A stretch of DNA of 64,000 bases from Marisediminitalea oceani (GCF_003731635.1 NZ_RCUA01000020.1:124001-188000); one strand, 5' to 3'; counted from the first letter of the stretch, positions 1 through 9,018 are shown. A program made the numbers and translations. Notes: generated by a model from the letters alone, not told the origin.

Positions 1-235
1 TTACCACACTGCTGCGCTGTCTACTGACAACCTGGCAAAAGGTTACTTCGGTGAAGAAGGTATGCTGGCTTACGTTAAAGGCGTACAGCGTCAGGAAATC
101 CGTCAGGGGCTGGCGTGCGTTAAGCACCAGGCAATGGCCGGTTCTGACTTAGGTGATACTCACAAAGAATACTTCTCTGGTGAGCAGGCACTGAAAGCGA
201 GTGGTAAAGACAACACCATGAACCAGTTCGACTAA
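1..235 (+). CDS. aceA: Isocitrate lyase, C-terminal fragment (5' end outside window)
   Basis: Isocitrate lyase cleaves isocitrate to glyoxylate and succinate in the glyoxylate shunt. Only the last 77 codons are present, read in frame from base 2 to a TAA at 233-235. The fragment contains HKEYFSGEQAL and ends in DNTMNQFD. This tail is typical of the long (about 530-residue) isocitrate lyase of pseudomonads and alteromonads, and unlike the shorter E. coli AceA tail. A strong hairpin terminator follows at once. Malate synthase G lies 1.4 kb downstream, so both shunt enzymes sit together. The identification is confident; the start and active site are outside the window. Confidence 0.9.
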   Translation, partial: YHTAALSTDNLAKGYFGEEGMLAYVKGVQRQEIRQGLACVKHQAMAGSDLGDTHKEYFSGEQALKASGKDNTMNQFD

Positions 236-273
236 TTCGACTCATTCCCAACTGAAACAAGTCGATTCGTGTT

Positions 274-299
274 AAGCCTCCTTCGGGAGGCTTTTTTTA
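274..299 (+). terminator. Rho-independent terminator after aceA
   Basis: Perfect 8-bp stem AAGCCTCC/GGAGGCTT around a TTCG tetraloop, followed by a run of T. It lies 38 bases after the aceA stop codon and isolates aceA from the LysR gene. Confidence 0.93.
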
Positions 300-466
300 T
301 GCCCGTGTGAACTGAAATATTGGTGGTTCTATCGGTTTTATTCACCATAATTATTTATTTTCAACCATTCACAAAACACATCCACTCATCCAAAAAACCA
401 CATTCAACAATAATTTCAGTTAGTTAACCAAGAAACAACAATAAAGCACTACGACCAAAGGCCTAT

Positions 467-495
467 CTGACAAGCACTCAGACTATGAGTATAAT
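467..495 (+). promoter_or_regulatory. Sigma-70 promoter for the LysR gene
   Basis: CTGACA (467-472) and a perfect TATAAT (490-495) are separated by exactly 17 bases, about 38 bases before the ATG of the LysR gene. The rest of the 298-base gap between aceA and this gene is AT-rich and shows no other gene. Confidence 0.72.
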
Positions 496-533
496 AGCGG
501 CGTTTAATAAAACTAATACAGGCTATTACAGTT

Positions 534-1472
534 ATGAATATTGCAAAGGTTGATTTGAATTTATTGGTGTATCTGGATGTCCTTTTGCGAGAAGGCAGTG
601 TTACCCGCGCCGCAAATCAGCTCAGCATTACCCAGCCGGCAATGAGTAATGGTCTGAAACGCCTGCGTGATTTATTTAAGGATCCGCTGTTGGTACGCAC
701 CAGTGACGGCATGACGCCCACCAAGCGAGCGCTGGAACTGCAACCGGTGATCCGCGATGTGCTTAGCAAACTCGAAAGCTCAATCCAGCCGGAAACCGAT
801 TTTAACCCAGCCACCAGTGCACGAACTTTTCGCATCATGACCAGTGACTATGCCGAATCGACGCTGCTACTGGAACTTCTTGGCAGGCTGGCCGACTGCG
901 CACCTAATATTACGCTGGATTTAATTACCCCCAGCGACGTGACCTTCCACGATGTGGAACAGGGCAAAGTGGATATGGCCATAAACCGCTTTGACGAATT
1001 GCCGCTGTCATTCCACCAGAAAGTGATTTGGTACGATAACTTCGCCTGTGTAATGAATAAAAAGCACCCGCTCGCCAGTCATTATGATTTAGAAACCTAT
1101 CTGAAAGCGCAGCATATCTGGGTCAGCAAAACCGGCTTTGGTGTGGGCGTCGGTATCGACCCCAATGAAGTACAAAAACTTGGCTGGGTTGACGCGGAGC
1201 TCACCAAACTGGGCAAACAACGTGATATCCGGGTATTTACCCGTCACTATCACGCCGCCCTGCAAATTGCTAAACGCCAGAGCCTGATTGCGACACTGCC
1301 CAGCAAAGCCGCCAAGATATTTACTGATGATCCGGATATTGTACTGCGCGAGCCACCGTTTGATATTCCGCCCATTGCGCTCAAAATGGCCTGGAGTGCC
1401 CTACTTCATCATGATGCCGGGCATATCTGGCTGCGTCGCCTGATTGGTGATGTGGCGGCCGAAATGCAATAG
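534..1472 (+). CDS. LysR-family transcriptional regulator
   Basis: 312-residue DNA-binding regulator. An N-terminal winged helix-turn-helix (about residues 5-65) contains the LysR signature VTRAANQLSITQPAMS, followed by a periplasmic-binding-like co-inducer domain (about 90-300). The length is normal for the family. Its position between aceA and glcB, in the same direction and 169 bases before glcB, suggests a local regulator of the glyoxylate shunt; that role is inference. A 7-bp inverted repeat before glcB is a candidate target. The ligand cannot be read from the sequence. The ATG at 534 puts the helix-turn-helix at the usual distance from the N-terminus. Confidence 0.9.
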   Translation: MNIAKVDLNLLVYLDVLLREGSVTRAANQLSITQPAMSNGLKRLRDLFKDPLLVRTSDGMTPTKRALELQPVIRDVLSKLESSIQPETDFNPATSARTFRIMTSDYAESTLLLELLGRLADCAPNITLDLITPSDVTFHDVEQGKVDMAINRFDELPLSFHQKVIWYDNFACVMNKKHPLASHYDLETYLKAQHIWVSKTGFGVGVGIDPNEVQKLGWVDAELTKLGKQRDIRVFTRHYHAALQIAKRQSLIATLPSKAAKIFTDDPDIVLREPPFDIPPIALKMAWSALLHHDAGHIWLRRLIGDVAAEMQ

Positions 1473-1554
1473 CTCACCTGATACCCTATTTAAGCAGTTT
1501 ACCGGCGCAATGCCGGTAGACCCTGCTCAGTCAGCCCACCAGTTATTCACACCA

Positions 1555-1580
1555 TTTATGGCAACAATAAAAACCATAAA
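1555..1580. promoter_or_regulatory. Inverted repeat upstream of glcB, possible LysR operator
   Basis: Perfect inverted repeat TTTATGG-N12-CCATAAA ending about 61 bases before the glcB ATG. LysR proteins usually bind interrupted dyads near the promoter they control, so this is a reasonable candidate for the neighbouring regulator. No binding evidence exists. Confidence 0.4.
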
Positions 1581-1641
1581 CTAAAAATTTACCTCGCATC
1601 CCTCTAGACTGGGGGCTACTAACCGTAGACAGGGGACTTCT

Positions 1642-3816
1642 ATGCAGGATTATATTCAGCGCGGCCGAATGCAGGTTGCGACGATTTTAGACAAGTTTAT
1701 CAATGAGCAAGCATTACCTGGCTCCGGCGTTGAGGAAACTGGCTTCTGGCAGGGCTTCGAGGCCATTCTGGCTGAGTTTGTCGGGCAGAACAAAGCTTTG
1801 CTGAACACACGTGACGAGCTGCAAGCCAAAATTGATGATTATCATAAAGCGGGCAATTCACCTACCGGCGCGCAGTACAAAATGTTTTTACAGGAAATTG
1901 GCTATTTACAGCCAGAGCCTGAAGACTTCTCCATTGAAACCGATAACGTGGACGCCGAAATGGCTACCATGGCTGGTCCGCAGTTAGTGGTTCCCATTAA
2001 CAATGCCCGCTATGCACTTAATGCGGCAAACGCCCGCTGGGGCAGCTTGTATGATGCCCTGTATGGTACTGATGTGATCAGCACCGACGGCGGAGCTGAA
2101 ATCAGCAAAACGTTTAATCCGGTACGTGGTGAGAAAGTCATTCAGACTGCCCGGGAATGGCTCAACACCATGCTGCCATTATCTACCGGCAGTCATCAAC
2201 AGGCCGTTGGCTACGCCATAGATGGCAATAACATAGCTGTAAAATTATCTGACGGTTCTGTTTCCACGCTGGCAGACAACAGCCAGTGGCAAGGCTATCA
2301 GGGCAATGCTGATGCACCTACAGCACTGTTATTTGTGCACAACGGCTTACATTTTGAGATCCAGATTGACGATTCGCATCCTATTGGCAAAACCGACCCG
2401 GCGGGTGTTAAGGACATTCTGGTTGAAGCAGCCCTAACCACCATTATGGACTGTGAAGACTCTGTTGCCGCGGTAGATGCTGAAGATAAAACCCTGGTCT
2501 ATTCAAACTGGCTGGGGCTGATGAAAGGCACGCTGAGCATCGAGATGCAAAAAGGCGATAAAACCTTTGAACGTAAAATGAATCCGGACCGGGAATACAT
2601 CTCGCCAACCGGCGCTAGTTTAACTTTGTCGGGCCGTAGTCTGATGTTTGTGCGCAATGTTGGGCATCTGATGACCAACGACGCCATTTTGTTCGACGGT
2701 GAGGAAGTTCCGGAAGGTATTATGGATGGGGTAATCACCTCACTGATTGCCAAGCATGACCTGTTAGGTAACAGCACCTTTAAAAATACCCGTACTGGCA
2801 GTATCTATATTGTTAAGCCCAAAATGCATGGCCCTGACGAAGTTGCTTTCAGCAACGCGCTGTTTGGCCGCATTGAGGAAGTGGTTGGTCTAGAGCCTTT
2901 TACCCTTAAAATGGGTATCATGGACGAAGAGCGCCGCACCAGCGTTAACCTGAAAGCGTGTATTGCTGCAGCCAAACAACGCACAGTTTTCATTAATACC
3001 GGCTTCCTTGATCGCACCGGTGATGAAATTCATACCTCAATGCTGGCAGGGCCCTTCGCCGATAAAGCCAGCCTGAAAGCCATGAAATGGATCCAGGCTT
3101 ACGAGAAAGCTAACGTAAGCACCGGCCTGGCCTGCGGCTTATCTGGCAAAGCTCAGATTGGTAAAGGCATGTGGCCGATTCCGGATCAAATGGCGCAGAT
3201 GATGGAAGCGAAGATTGGCCATCCGAAGTCAGGCGCAAATACGGCCTGGGTGCCCTCGCCTACTGCTGCTACCTTGCATGCGCTTCACTACCATCAGGTT
3301 GATGTATTTGGCCTGCAAAAAGAGCTGGCAAGTGAGCGCTTTGACGGGATTGATGACATCATCACCCTGCCGTTACTCGAGGATCCTTCATCACTTACCG
3401 CAGAGCAGATCCAGCGCGAAGTAGACAACAACGTTCAGGGCATACTAGGCTATGTAGTACGCTGGGTTCACCAGGGCGTTGGTTGCTCCAAAGTACCGGA
3501 TATCAATGATGTCGGTTTAATGGAAGACCGCGCGACGCTGCGTATTTCCAGTCAGCATCTTGCTAACTGGCTGGCTCATGGCATTATCTCTGAAGAGATG
3601 GTAAAAGCCTCGCTGGAACGCATGGCCAAACTGGTTGATGAACAAAATGCTAACGATCCGGAATACATTGCAATGACCCCGGATACCGCCAATTCAATCG
3701 GCTTCCAGGCGGCCAGTGAATTGATCTTTAAGGGTAAGGAACAGCCCAGTGGTTACACCGAGCCTTTATTGCATCAAAAGCGCAAGGAAATGAAAGCGGC
3801 ACTGCGAAACCGTTAA
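1642..3816 (+). CDS. glcB: Malate synthase G
   Basis: Condenses glyoxylate with acetyl-CoA to malate, the second glyoxylate-shunt step. It is 724 residues, close to the 723-residue E. coli enzyme and much longer than malate synthase A. Recognisable sites are the Mg-binding acidic motif MDCEDS with Glu272, the catalytic arginine in FVRNVGH (Arg338), and the aspartate in MEDRATLR (Asp629). A good ribosome site (AGGGGA) precedes the ATG. The gene sits in an aceA-LysR-glcB group, so this organism pairs isocitrate lyase with the G-type enzyme. A strong terminator follows. No anomalies seen. Confidence 0.97.
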   Translation: MQDYIQRGRMQVATILDKFINEQALPGSGVEETGFWQGFEAILAEFVGQNKALLNTRDELQAKIDDYHKAGNSPTGAQYKMFLQEIGYLQPEPEDFSIETDNVDAEMATMAGPQLVVPINNARYALNAANARWGSLYDALYGTDVISTDGGAEISKTFNPVRGEKVIQTAREWLNTMLPLSTGSHQQAVGYAIDGNNIAVKLSDGSVSTLADNSQWQGYQGNADAPTALLFVHNGLHFEIQIDDSHPIGKTDPAGVKDILVEAALTTIMDCEDSVAAVDAEDKTLVYSNWLGLMKGTLSIEMQKGDKTFERKMNPDREYISPTGASLTLSGRSLMFVRNVGHLMTNDAILFDGEEVPEGIMDGVITSLIAKHDLLGNSTFKNTRTGSIYIVKPKMHGPDEVAFSNALFGRIEEVVGLEPFTLKMGIMDEERRTSVNLKACIAAAKQRTVFINTGFLDRTGDEIHTSMLAGPFADKASLKAMKWIQAYEKANVSTGLACGLSGKAQIGKGMWPIPDQMAQMMEAKIGHPKSGANTAWVPSPTAATLHALHYHQVDVFGLQKELASERFDGIDDIITLPLLEDPSSLTAEQIQREVDNNVQGILGYVVRWVHQGVGCSKVPDINDVGLMEDRATLRISSQHLANWLAHGIISEEMVKASLERMAKLVDEQNANDPEYIAMTPDTANSIGFQAASELIFKGKEQPSGYTEPLLHQKRKEMKAALRNR

Positions 3817-3839
3817 GCATTCCCCCCTCCTTATCTGTA

Positions 3840-3864
3840 AAGCAGGCCTGAGGCCTGCTTTTTT
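3840..3864 (+). terminator. Rho-independent terminator after glcB
   Basis: Perfect 9-bp stem AAGCAGGCC/GGCCTGCTT with a three-base loop, followed by a T run, 23 bases after the glcB stop. Confidence 0.93.
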
Positions 3865-3930
3865 ATTTCAAGCCAGTGAATAGCCCTGGGCAGGTTTATT
3901 TCATTCCTGAAAGAAGGTTAAAAATCCAGC

Positions 3931-3960
3931 GTTATTAGTAAATTGGTATATGCTAATAAC
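3931..3960. promoter_or_regulatory. Inverted repeat before the patatin gene, possible operator
   Basis: Perfect 8-bp dyad GTTATTAG-N14-CTAATAAC, ending 23 bases before the ATG of the patatin-like gene. It is not followed by a T run and no gene ends there, so an operator is more likely than a terminator. The binding protein is unknown. Confidence 0.4.
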
Positions 3961-3983
3961 ATCGGAAATTTTTTTAAGACACT

Positions 3984-4832
3984 ATGGCAACACAACAAAT
4001 CGTGCCCATTTTCTCAGGTGGTGGTACCCGACTACTTGCCCACATTGGTATCCTCAAAGCATTGCAGGAATTAGAAGTAAATTTTAATTCATTAGTCGGG
4101 ATTTCCGGAGGCTCTATTGTGGCTTCATTGCACAGCTACGGGATGTCGAATAAAGCGTTATACGATCTGGCTGTAAATACCGACTTCAGACAATTCCGCG
4201 ACTTTTCAATCCTCAGATTATTGCGCCATGGTGGCCTGTCATCCGGGATTAAATTTGAGCAATGGATGGATCAGCAACTCGATGGCATGACCTTTTCTGA
4301 AGCGCCCATCCCGCTGCATATTCTGGCCACTGACGTTAATGGTGGCGGGCCAGTAATATTCAGCAAGGAAACCAGCCCGAATATGAAGGTTTCACATGCC
4401 GTGCGCTGCTCAATGTCTATTCCGCTTTTATTCAGTTACACGGTATATGAGCAACACTTACTGGTGGATGGTGCGATATTATCTGAAGATGCGCTATTCA
4501 GGGACTGGCAGCAGGATGGTACCCCGAACATCTGTTTCCGACTTCGTAGCGAAGCCCGTGAACAGCCGTTTAATCCTAAACGCCGGTTTATGTTACCGCA
4601 GTACATAGGCATGCTTATTCGCACCTTTATGACTGCGCTGTCGCGTGAATACGTCCACGCAGAACACTGGCACAATACTCTGGTGATTAATACCGGTGCC
4701 GCTTCATCGGTAGATTTTGATATGTCTTGTGAAGACAAACTATCTTTGTATAAACAAGGCTATGAAACGGCGATGAACTTCTTACCGGTCAAACTCAGCA
4801 AACTCAATACGTCTCGGCCGGGCACCGGCTAA
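3984..4832 (+). CDS. Patatin-like phospholipase family protein
   Basis: 282-residue putative lipid acyl hydrolase with the patatin Ser-Asp dyad. The nucleophile elbow is Gly39-Ile-Ser41-Gly-Gly and the catalytic aspartate is Asp162 in VDGA. The oxyanion-hole region reads GGGTRLLAH; many relatives have a glycine after the arginine, and here it is leucine. There is no signal peptide, so action in the cytoplasm or at the inner face of the membrane is likely. It stands alone between the glcB terminator and the convergent epimerase gene. The substrate is unknown; bacterial relatives act on phospholipids or acylated lipids. Confidence 0.85.
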   Translation: MATQQIVPIFSGGGTRLLAHIGILKALQELEVNFNSLVGISGGSIVASLHSYGMSNKALYDLAVNTDFRQFRDFSILRLLRHGGLSSGIKFEQWMDQQLDGMTFSEAPIPLHILATDVNGGGPVIFSKETSPNMKVSHAVRCSMSIPLLFSYTVYEQHLLVDGAILSEDALFRDWQQDGTPNICFRLRSEAREQPFNPKRRFMLPQYIGMLIRTFMTALSREYVHAEHWHNTLVINTGAASSVDFDMSCEDKLSLYKQGYETAMNFLPVKLSKLNTSRPGTG

Positions 4833-4847
4833 TACTTTTCGCCCGGC

Positions 4848-5864
4848 TCACACCTTATAATATTCACGATACCATTTAACGAATTCGCCAATCCCATGTT
4901 CAATGCCAATCGATGGACGGTATCCGGTATCTTTCACCAGGCTTTCCACATCGGCATAGGTGTCGGGAACATCGCCTGGTTGCATGGGCAGTAACTCTTT
5001 ATTGGCGGTCATTCCCAGCGCCTTTTCCAGAGTTTCAATGAAGTTAAGCAGATTCACCGGATTTTGTGCACCGATATTATACACCCTCCATGGCGCCTTA
5101 CTGGTAGCCGGGTTAGGTGTAGTACCCTGCCAGCTTTCATCGGCCTGGGCGGGGCGGTCCAGCGTTCGGATAACGCCTTCCACAATGTCATCGATGTAAG
5201 TGAAATCACGGCGGTGGTTACCGTAGTTGTAAACCTGAATAGTTTCACCGGCCAGTATGGCTTTGGTAAATTTAAACAGAGCCATATCCGGTCTGCCCCA
5301 GGGTCCGTAAACGGTAAAGAAGCGCAGACCAGTGGTAGGCAGACCATACAGGTGACTGTAGGTGTGAGCCATCAATTCATTGGCTTTTTTGCTGGCGGCA
5401 TAAAGACTTACCGGGTGATCAACATTATGCTGTTCTGAAAATGGCATGGTTTCATTCGCACCATATACAGAACTGGAAGATGCATAAACCAAGTGCTCCA
5501 CCTGATTATGCCGGCAACCCTCGAGTATATTCATAAAGCCAACCAGGTTGGCATCAACATAAGCATTAGGATTTTCGATGGAATAACGCACACCAGCCTG
5601 GGCGGCAAGATGTACTACGCGGTCAAACTTCTCACAGGCAAACAGTTCCGCACACACATCGCGTTCTTCGACACCCATTTTCTGGAAGCGAAAACTACCG
5701 GCGAATTCGGCAGAATCTAGCTGACTTAGGCGGCCATACTTCAGATTAACGTCGTAATAGTCATTGATATTGTCGATTCCGACAACATCATCTCCACGTT
5801 GGGCCAGGTATCGGCTTACCGCTGAACCAATAAACCCGGCAGCGCCGGTGACTAAAACTTTCAT
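4848..5864 (-). CDS. NAD-dependent epimerase, UDP-glucuronate 4-epimerase type
   Basis: 338-residue extended short-chain dehydrogenase/reductase. It has the nucleotide-binding glycine motif GAAGFIG at residues 7-13 and the catalytic Tyr155-x3-Lys159 with the SSSVYG serine region just before. The GIDNINDYYDVNLK segment is typical of the UDP-glucuronate 4-epimerase subgroup (Cap1J/LspL-like). The likely reaction is UDP-glucuronate to UDP-galacturonate, giving a uronic acid precursor for the EPS encoded downstream. It is the last gene of a minus-strand run, 30 bases after the nucleotidyltransferase gene. UDP-glucose 4-epimerase is the main alternative. Confidence 0.87.
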   Translation of the reverse strand: MKVLVTGAAGFIGSAVSRYLAQRGDDVVGIDNINDYYDVNLKYGRLSQLDSAEFAGSFRFQKMGVEERDVCAELFACEKFDRVVHLAAQAGVRYSIENPNAYVDANLVGFMNILEGCRHNQVEHLVYASSSSVYGANETMPFSEQHNVDHPVSLYAASKKANELMAHTYSHLYGLPTTGLRFFTVYGPWGRPDMALFKFTKAILAGETIQVYNYGNHRRDFTYIDDIVEGVIRTLDRPAQADESWQGTTPNPATSKAPWRVYNIGAQNPVNLLNFIETLEKALGMTANKELLPMQPGDVPDTYADVESLVKDTGYRPSIGIEHGIGEFVKWYREYYKV

Positions 5865-5894
5865 GTAATTCTCCGCTTGATAGTAAGTTTCGAC

Positions 5895-7019
5895 TTATCG
5901 CTTGAAGGCGGCGCCTAAATCGACCGGCTTTGCATCTGCCGTGGAGTCACCCCGAAGCCAGTTATATACGCCCAGCCATAGTTTAATGGAAAAATGCTTA
6001 AGCAATACTTTGAGTGGCATTTTCATACTATGACCGCGCACAAAAACAACAAACCTGGCAAGACCCGAGCGTACAGAGTGTAATGCAGGATGTTCCGGTA
6101 TCAAAGCGTATTTATAAATTCGTACCAACAGTTGCAGCTTACCGCGCTTTAACCTTCCCTCAGGAGGCTTAACCGGATAAGTACTGCCAAACCAGGTATT
6201 TAGCAGAGTCACTACTACTTTTAACTCTGTCTCGAAATGACTCTCAGCGGCCAACTGCTCAACCCGCTGCCAGAACGCGTCACTATCATACTGTTGAGCC
6301 AGGCACTTTAAATCCACCATGTCGCGGAAACCATAAACGACTTCTTCATTTAGCATCAGGTGAATAATGCTATGCATAAACATTGCAGCAGGTTCCAGTG
6401 TATACAGCCCGCACTCCTGAAGCTGCACTCCCTGCCAAAACTGTTCCAGCGGCGGAGCCTTGCCACTAATAGGCAAGAACAGATTGTGGTGTAGATCGAG
6501 CACCGTTCCTCGGGTGAGATGGTAGAGAGGCGGAATTTCGTGAGCATATTCACGATAATACTTATCGTCGTACTCCGTGATAGTTTTGTGATACCAGAAG
6601 TTATTCAGCAGTGTCGTTTCACTGGTTGCCAAATCCCCCTCTTTAACCAACAAATCAATATCCGAGCATAACCGGCCCTGTGCGTTGTTTGTTGCCGCAA
6701 CAATATATGCCGCCCCTTTCAGGAAAACCGGTGTCACACCCCGTTCTATTAACAAATCATGAATTTCCTGTCCTTCATGGAACACCTGGTCATTTTGTCG
6801 CTGGGCATAAACCATGGCGGCGCTCAGATGAGCCCGGACCTGCTCTGGAATACTGTCCCACGCTTCTGAGTCACGCAAAACAAAGGCTAAATAAGCCTCT
6901 AGACGTGAAGTTTTCAGCACAAATAACAGGGATTCCCACTCTTGTAGTGAGAGATGGGTAAGCCGCTCAGGCGAATTAATCGCTTGAACAAGGTTTTCAA
7001 AGCTGAATTTATTCGCCAT
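5895..7019 (-). CDS. Nucleotidyltransferase-family protein of the HPr-kinase-like cassette
   Basis: 374-residue protein of the nucleotidyltransferase_5-like family. The polymerase-beta-type metal motif is visible as RLCSDIDLLV (Asp120 and Asp122), preceded by FLKGAAYI near residue 100. It starts inside the 3' end of the HPr-kinase-like gene (11-base overlap), which implies translational coupling. Similar nucleotidyltransferase plus HprK-like pairs are known beside exosortase A loci and, in another form, as tailoring enzymes of lasso peptides. The substrate is not known. A role in modifying a peptide or protein is inference from the adjacent PqqD-like gene. Confidence 0.8.
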   Translation of the reverse strand: MANKFSFENLVQAINSPERLTHLSLQEWESLLFVLKTSRLEAYLAFVLRDSEAWDSIPEQVRAHLSAAMVYAQRQNDQVFHEGQEIHDLLIERGVTPVFLKGAAYIVAATNNAQGRLCSDIDLLVKEGDLATSETTLLNNFWYHKTITEYDDKYYREYAHEIPPLYHLTRGTVLDLHHNLFLPISGKAPPLEQFWQGVQLQECGLYTLEPAAMFMHSIIHLMLNEEVVYGFRDMVDLKCLAQQYDSDAFWQRVEQLAAESHFETELKVVVTLLNTWFGSTYPVKPPEGRLKRGKLQLLVRIYKYALIPEHPALHSVRSGLARFVVFVRGHSMKMPLKVLLKHFSIKLWLGVYNWLRGDSTADAKPVDLGAAFKR

Positions 7020-7872
7020 GCCCTACGACCTCATCCAACAAGAATTCATCCATAAAGTCGAGGTTACTATAGTGCACTTCAAAAACCTTAACTTTATCAA
7101 TCAAGCGCCAAACCGTATCGAAGGCCTGATAGCCTAATACATGATAATTAAAAGCATGCTGGCATAATTCTTCAAACACCTGCGATTCAGCGATGGTGTA
7201 GTATTGCTCTTCTGACAAGTTGCCGTCGTACTTGGGAAATACTATCCCCGCTATTTCGACAGGCTGTAAGCGGGAATAGTCCGCCCAGGTCTGGAACTTA
7301 GCATGAGCTACATCACCTTTCGCCGTATCACTGCATACCCTGGTAATGGTCGCGTCGGGCTTCCAGCCTCTTACCAATTCAATAGAACGGTTTTTAATAC
7401 ACGCCGGCCGGTAAAGTGGCTCTGCGGTAAGTGAATCGGTATTGATGACTGCCATTTCATCAGAGTAGAGCTTCCAGCCATTAATAGCGAGCCAGCAGGA
7501 TAAGGTACTTTTTCCCGAACCAGGGAGTGCCGGAAATAACACCGCTTTATTGTTCTTTACCAGGACCGCTGAATGCAGCAGCAGGTGGTTGAAGTCATGC
7601 GTGGCCAGACACCAGTTAAGCCCCCACTCCAGCAGCGCATAGGCCTGGGAAAAGGGTAAGGGTTTAAATGGAATTTGCGTATTACTTTCGAATACTATTT
7701 GCGGCCGAAGATATTTACGGACAATGCTACCCGGAGCAAGGCTTACTGTGAAATCAGACATTTCTTTTGGCTGACAGTCACCGTAAATTTGATTGAGAGC
7801 AGGGCTTATTGAAGATGGATAGTCGTTTAGTTTCGCCTGGAACAGGCCCATATTGATAAAAAATGGCTTCAC
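7009..7872 (-). CDS. HprK-related kinase A (exosortase-associated type)
   Basis: 287-residue P-loop protein related to HPr kinase/phosphorylase. The Walker A motif lies in FPALPGSGKSTL (about 113-124), followed by KLYSDEMAVI, where true HprK carries a metal-binding acidic residue. It lacks the N-terminal HprK domain and the family signature of carbon-control HPr kinases, so it is unlikely to act on the sugar phosphotransferase protein. It overlaps both neighbours (4 bases with the PqqD-like gene, 11 with the nucleotidyltransferase gene). This matches the protein set annotated in databases as the HPr-rel-A system. Kinase activity and target are unproven. Confidence 0.85.
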   Translation of the reverse strand: MKPFFINMGLFQAKLNDYPSSISPALNQIYGDCQPKEMSDFTVSLAPGSIVRKYLRPQIVFESNTQIPFKPLPFSQAYALLEWGLNWCLATHDFNHLLLHSAVLVKNNKAVLFPALPGSGKSTLSCWLAINGWKLYSDEMAVINTDSLTAEPLYRPACIKNRSIELVRGWKPDATITRVCSDTAKGDVAHAKFQTWADYSRLQPVEIAGIVFPKYDGNLSEEQYYTIAESQVFEELCQHAFNYHVLGYQAFDTVWRLIDKVKVFEVHYSNLDFMDEFLLDEVVGHGE

Positions 7873-8117
7873 ACGCGTACCAATAAACCCCGTGCTTCGA
7901 GCTCATTAACTATGGCCAGTTGCCCATCATGAAAATGGTCAATGAATTCATCGACTGACATTTCATCGGATGCTTCAACTAAGTTAACAGCGCGTTTTAA
8001 AGATTGGTGAACAAAGAAGGTATCACATGTCCGGGCTGAAAAAAAAACCAACCCGGACATATCGCTGAAAGAGCGACAATGGACGTTTTCCGAGAGCCTG
8101 ACTACTTGCCCTTCCAT
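7869..8117 (-). CDS. PqqD-family peptide chaperone-like protein (HPr-rel-A type)
   Basis: 82-residue protein with the size and layout of PqqD-like RiPP recognition elements: short N-terminal beta strands, then helices ending in VNELEARGLLV. In PqqD and related proteins this fold binds the leader of a precursor peptide and presents it to modifying enzymes. It is translationally coupled to the HprK-like gene downstream (4-base overlap) and lies 12 bases after the exported protein gene. This order suggests that the exported protein, or a small peptide elsewhere, is the client. The partner is inferred, not seen. Confidence 0.78.
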   Translation of the reverse strand: MEGQVVRLSENVHCRSFSDMSGLVFFSARTCDTFFVHQSLKRAVNLVEASDEMSVDEFIDHFHDGQLAIVNELEARGLLVRV

Positions 8118-8129
8118 GGCTTACCCAGT

Positions 8130-8885
8130 TCAGGTAGTTGGGCAAGAGGCGCTGAATACGTCGCTAAACTCAAATTCAAATGTAGATTGAATAATCTGGC
8201 TATGACCATCGGTGTAACCCAACTGAGAATCAGTTAATTCCGCACCACCATTTTGCTTAATTTGAACCAGTTGAGCCATAACAATTTCAGCCGTCTCCTG
8301 AGCTGCACTATGGTTCAGCGGTAACGTGACGCCGTTATACAAGCCAAAGTAAACGTTCATATAAACGATAGCTGTATGGCGCAGAATGCTCTTTCTGCTG
8401 TTCGGTACGCCTGTACCTTCCAAAGCAGCAAATAATGTTGGGCTAGTGTCGTAAGAGCTATCAGAATCATAAATATATTGCGCAGCGGCTTCGGTTAACG
8501 TCAGTTCGGTGTCTGCCACAAACTGATTGATTATCGTACGCATTTCCTCAATTCGGGCTTCCAACAGACAATCGTCACCATCTGGCACACCTACTTTTAA
8601 CTGCGGAAAGATAGAAGCAGGAGCGTCACCATTACTTCCTGGTGTCCACGTATTCCCCTGAAACCATGAACCAGGTGAACGCCCTCCACTAGGCATTTGC
8701 ACAGTTCCACATGTATCACCTGTACCGCCACCTGTTTGTGATAAGTTACCCGACATTACACCAGATACTGAACATGCACCCCAAACTGATTTCATGGGAA
8801 GTGACGATACCGCCACACCAGCACCGGCTTTTTTTATAAACTGACGACGTTTTGTCACTGATGATTGATTTTGTTCAATACCCAT
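8130..8885 (-). CDS. Exported protein with twin-arginine-type signal, unknown function
   Basis: 251-residue protein that I do not recognise. The N-terminus has KRRQFIKKAG, close to the twin-arginine consensus, then a short hydrophobic stretch and a likely cleavage site near VWGA (about residue 37). The mature part begins with a Gly/Ser/Thr-rich section with two cysteines; two more follow, one of them five residues from the C-terminus (SCPTT). The middle is helical with many acidic residues. It is the first gene of the tight minus-strand run with the PqqD-like, HprK-like and nucleotidyltransferase genes, so it may be their substrate. AAAGG upstream supports the ATG at 8885. Confidence 0.72.
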   Translation of the reverse strand: MGIEQNQSSVTKRRQFIKKAGAGVAVSSLPMKSVWGACSVSGVMSGNLSQTGGGTGDTCGTVQMPSGGRSPGSWFQGNTWTPGSNGDAPASIFPQLKVGVPDGDDCLLEARIEEMRTIINQFVADTELTLTEAAAQYIYDSDSSYDTSPTLFAALEGTGVPNSRKSILRHTAIVYMNVYFGLYNGVTLPLNHSAAQETAEIVMAQLVQIKQNGGAELTDSQLGYTDGHSQIIQSTFEFEFSDVFSASCPTT

Positions 8886-9018
8886 ACTGATAACCTTTGT
8901 CTTCCATTGAAAAGCTGCCTACTAACATGTGCAGACCAATTTTAAAGCATCATGAATAAATCATGCCAACTATTTAACACTTTGATGATAAATGCTTTTT
9001 ATTATTTCAGGGTACTGA

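Noticed and set aside
1500..1518. Hairpin TACCGGC-GCAAT-GCCGGTA after the LysR gene
   Set aside because: Good stem but followed by GACCCTGC, no T run; could be chance, so not listed as terminator.
4817..4847. Inverted repeat GCCGGGC...GCCCGGC between the patatin and epimerase genes
   Set aside because: 17-base loop and no T run on either strand; half of it is coding sequence. Not convincing as a terminator.
7009..7872. True HPr kinase/phosphorylase of carbon control
   Set aside because: Lacks the N-terminal HprK domain and has exosortase-cassette neighbours; better called a HprK-related protein.
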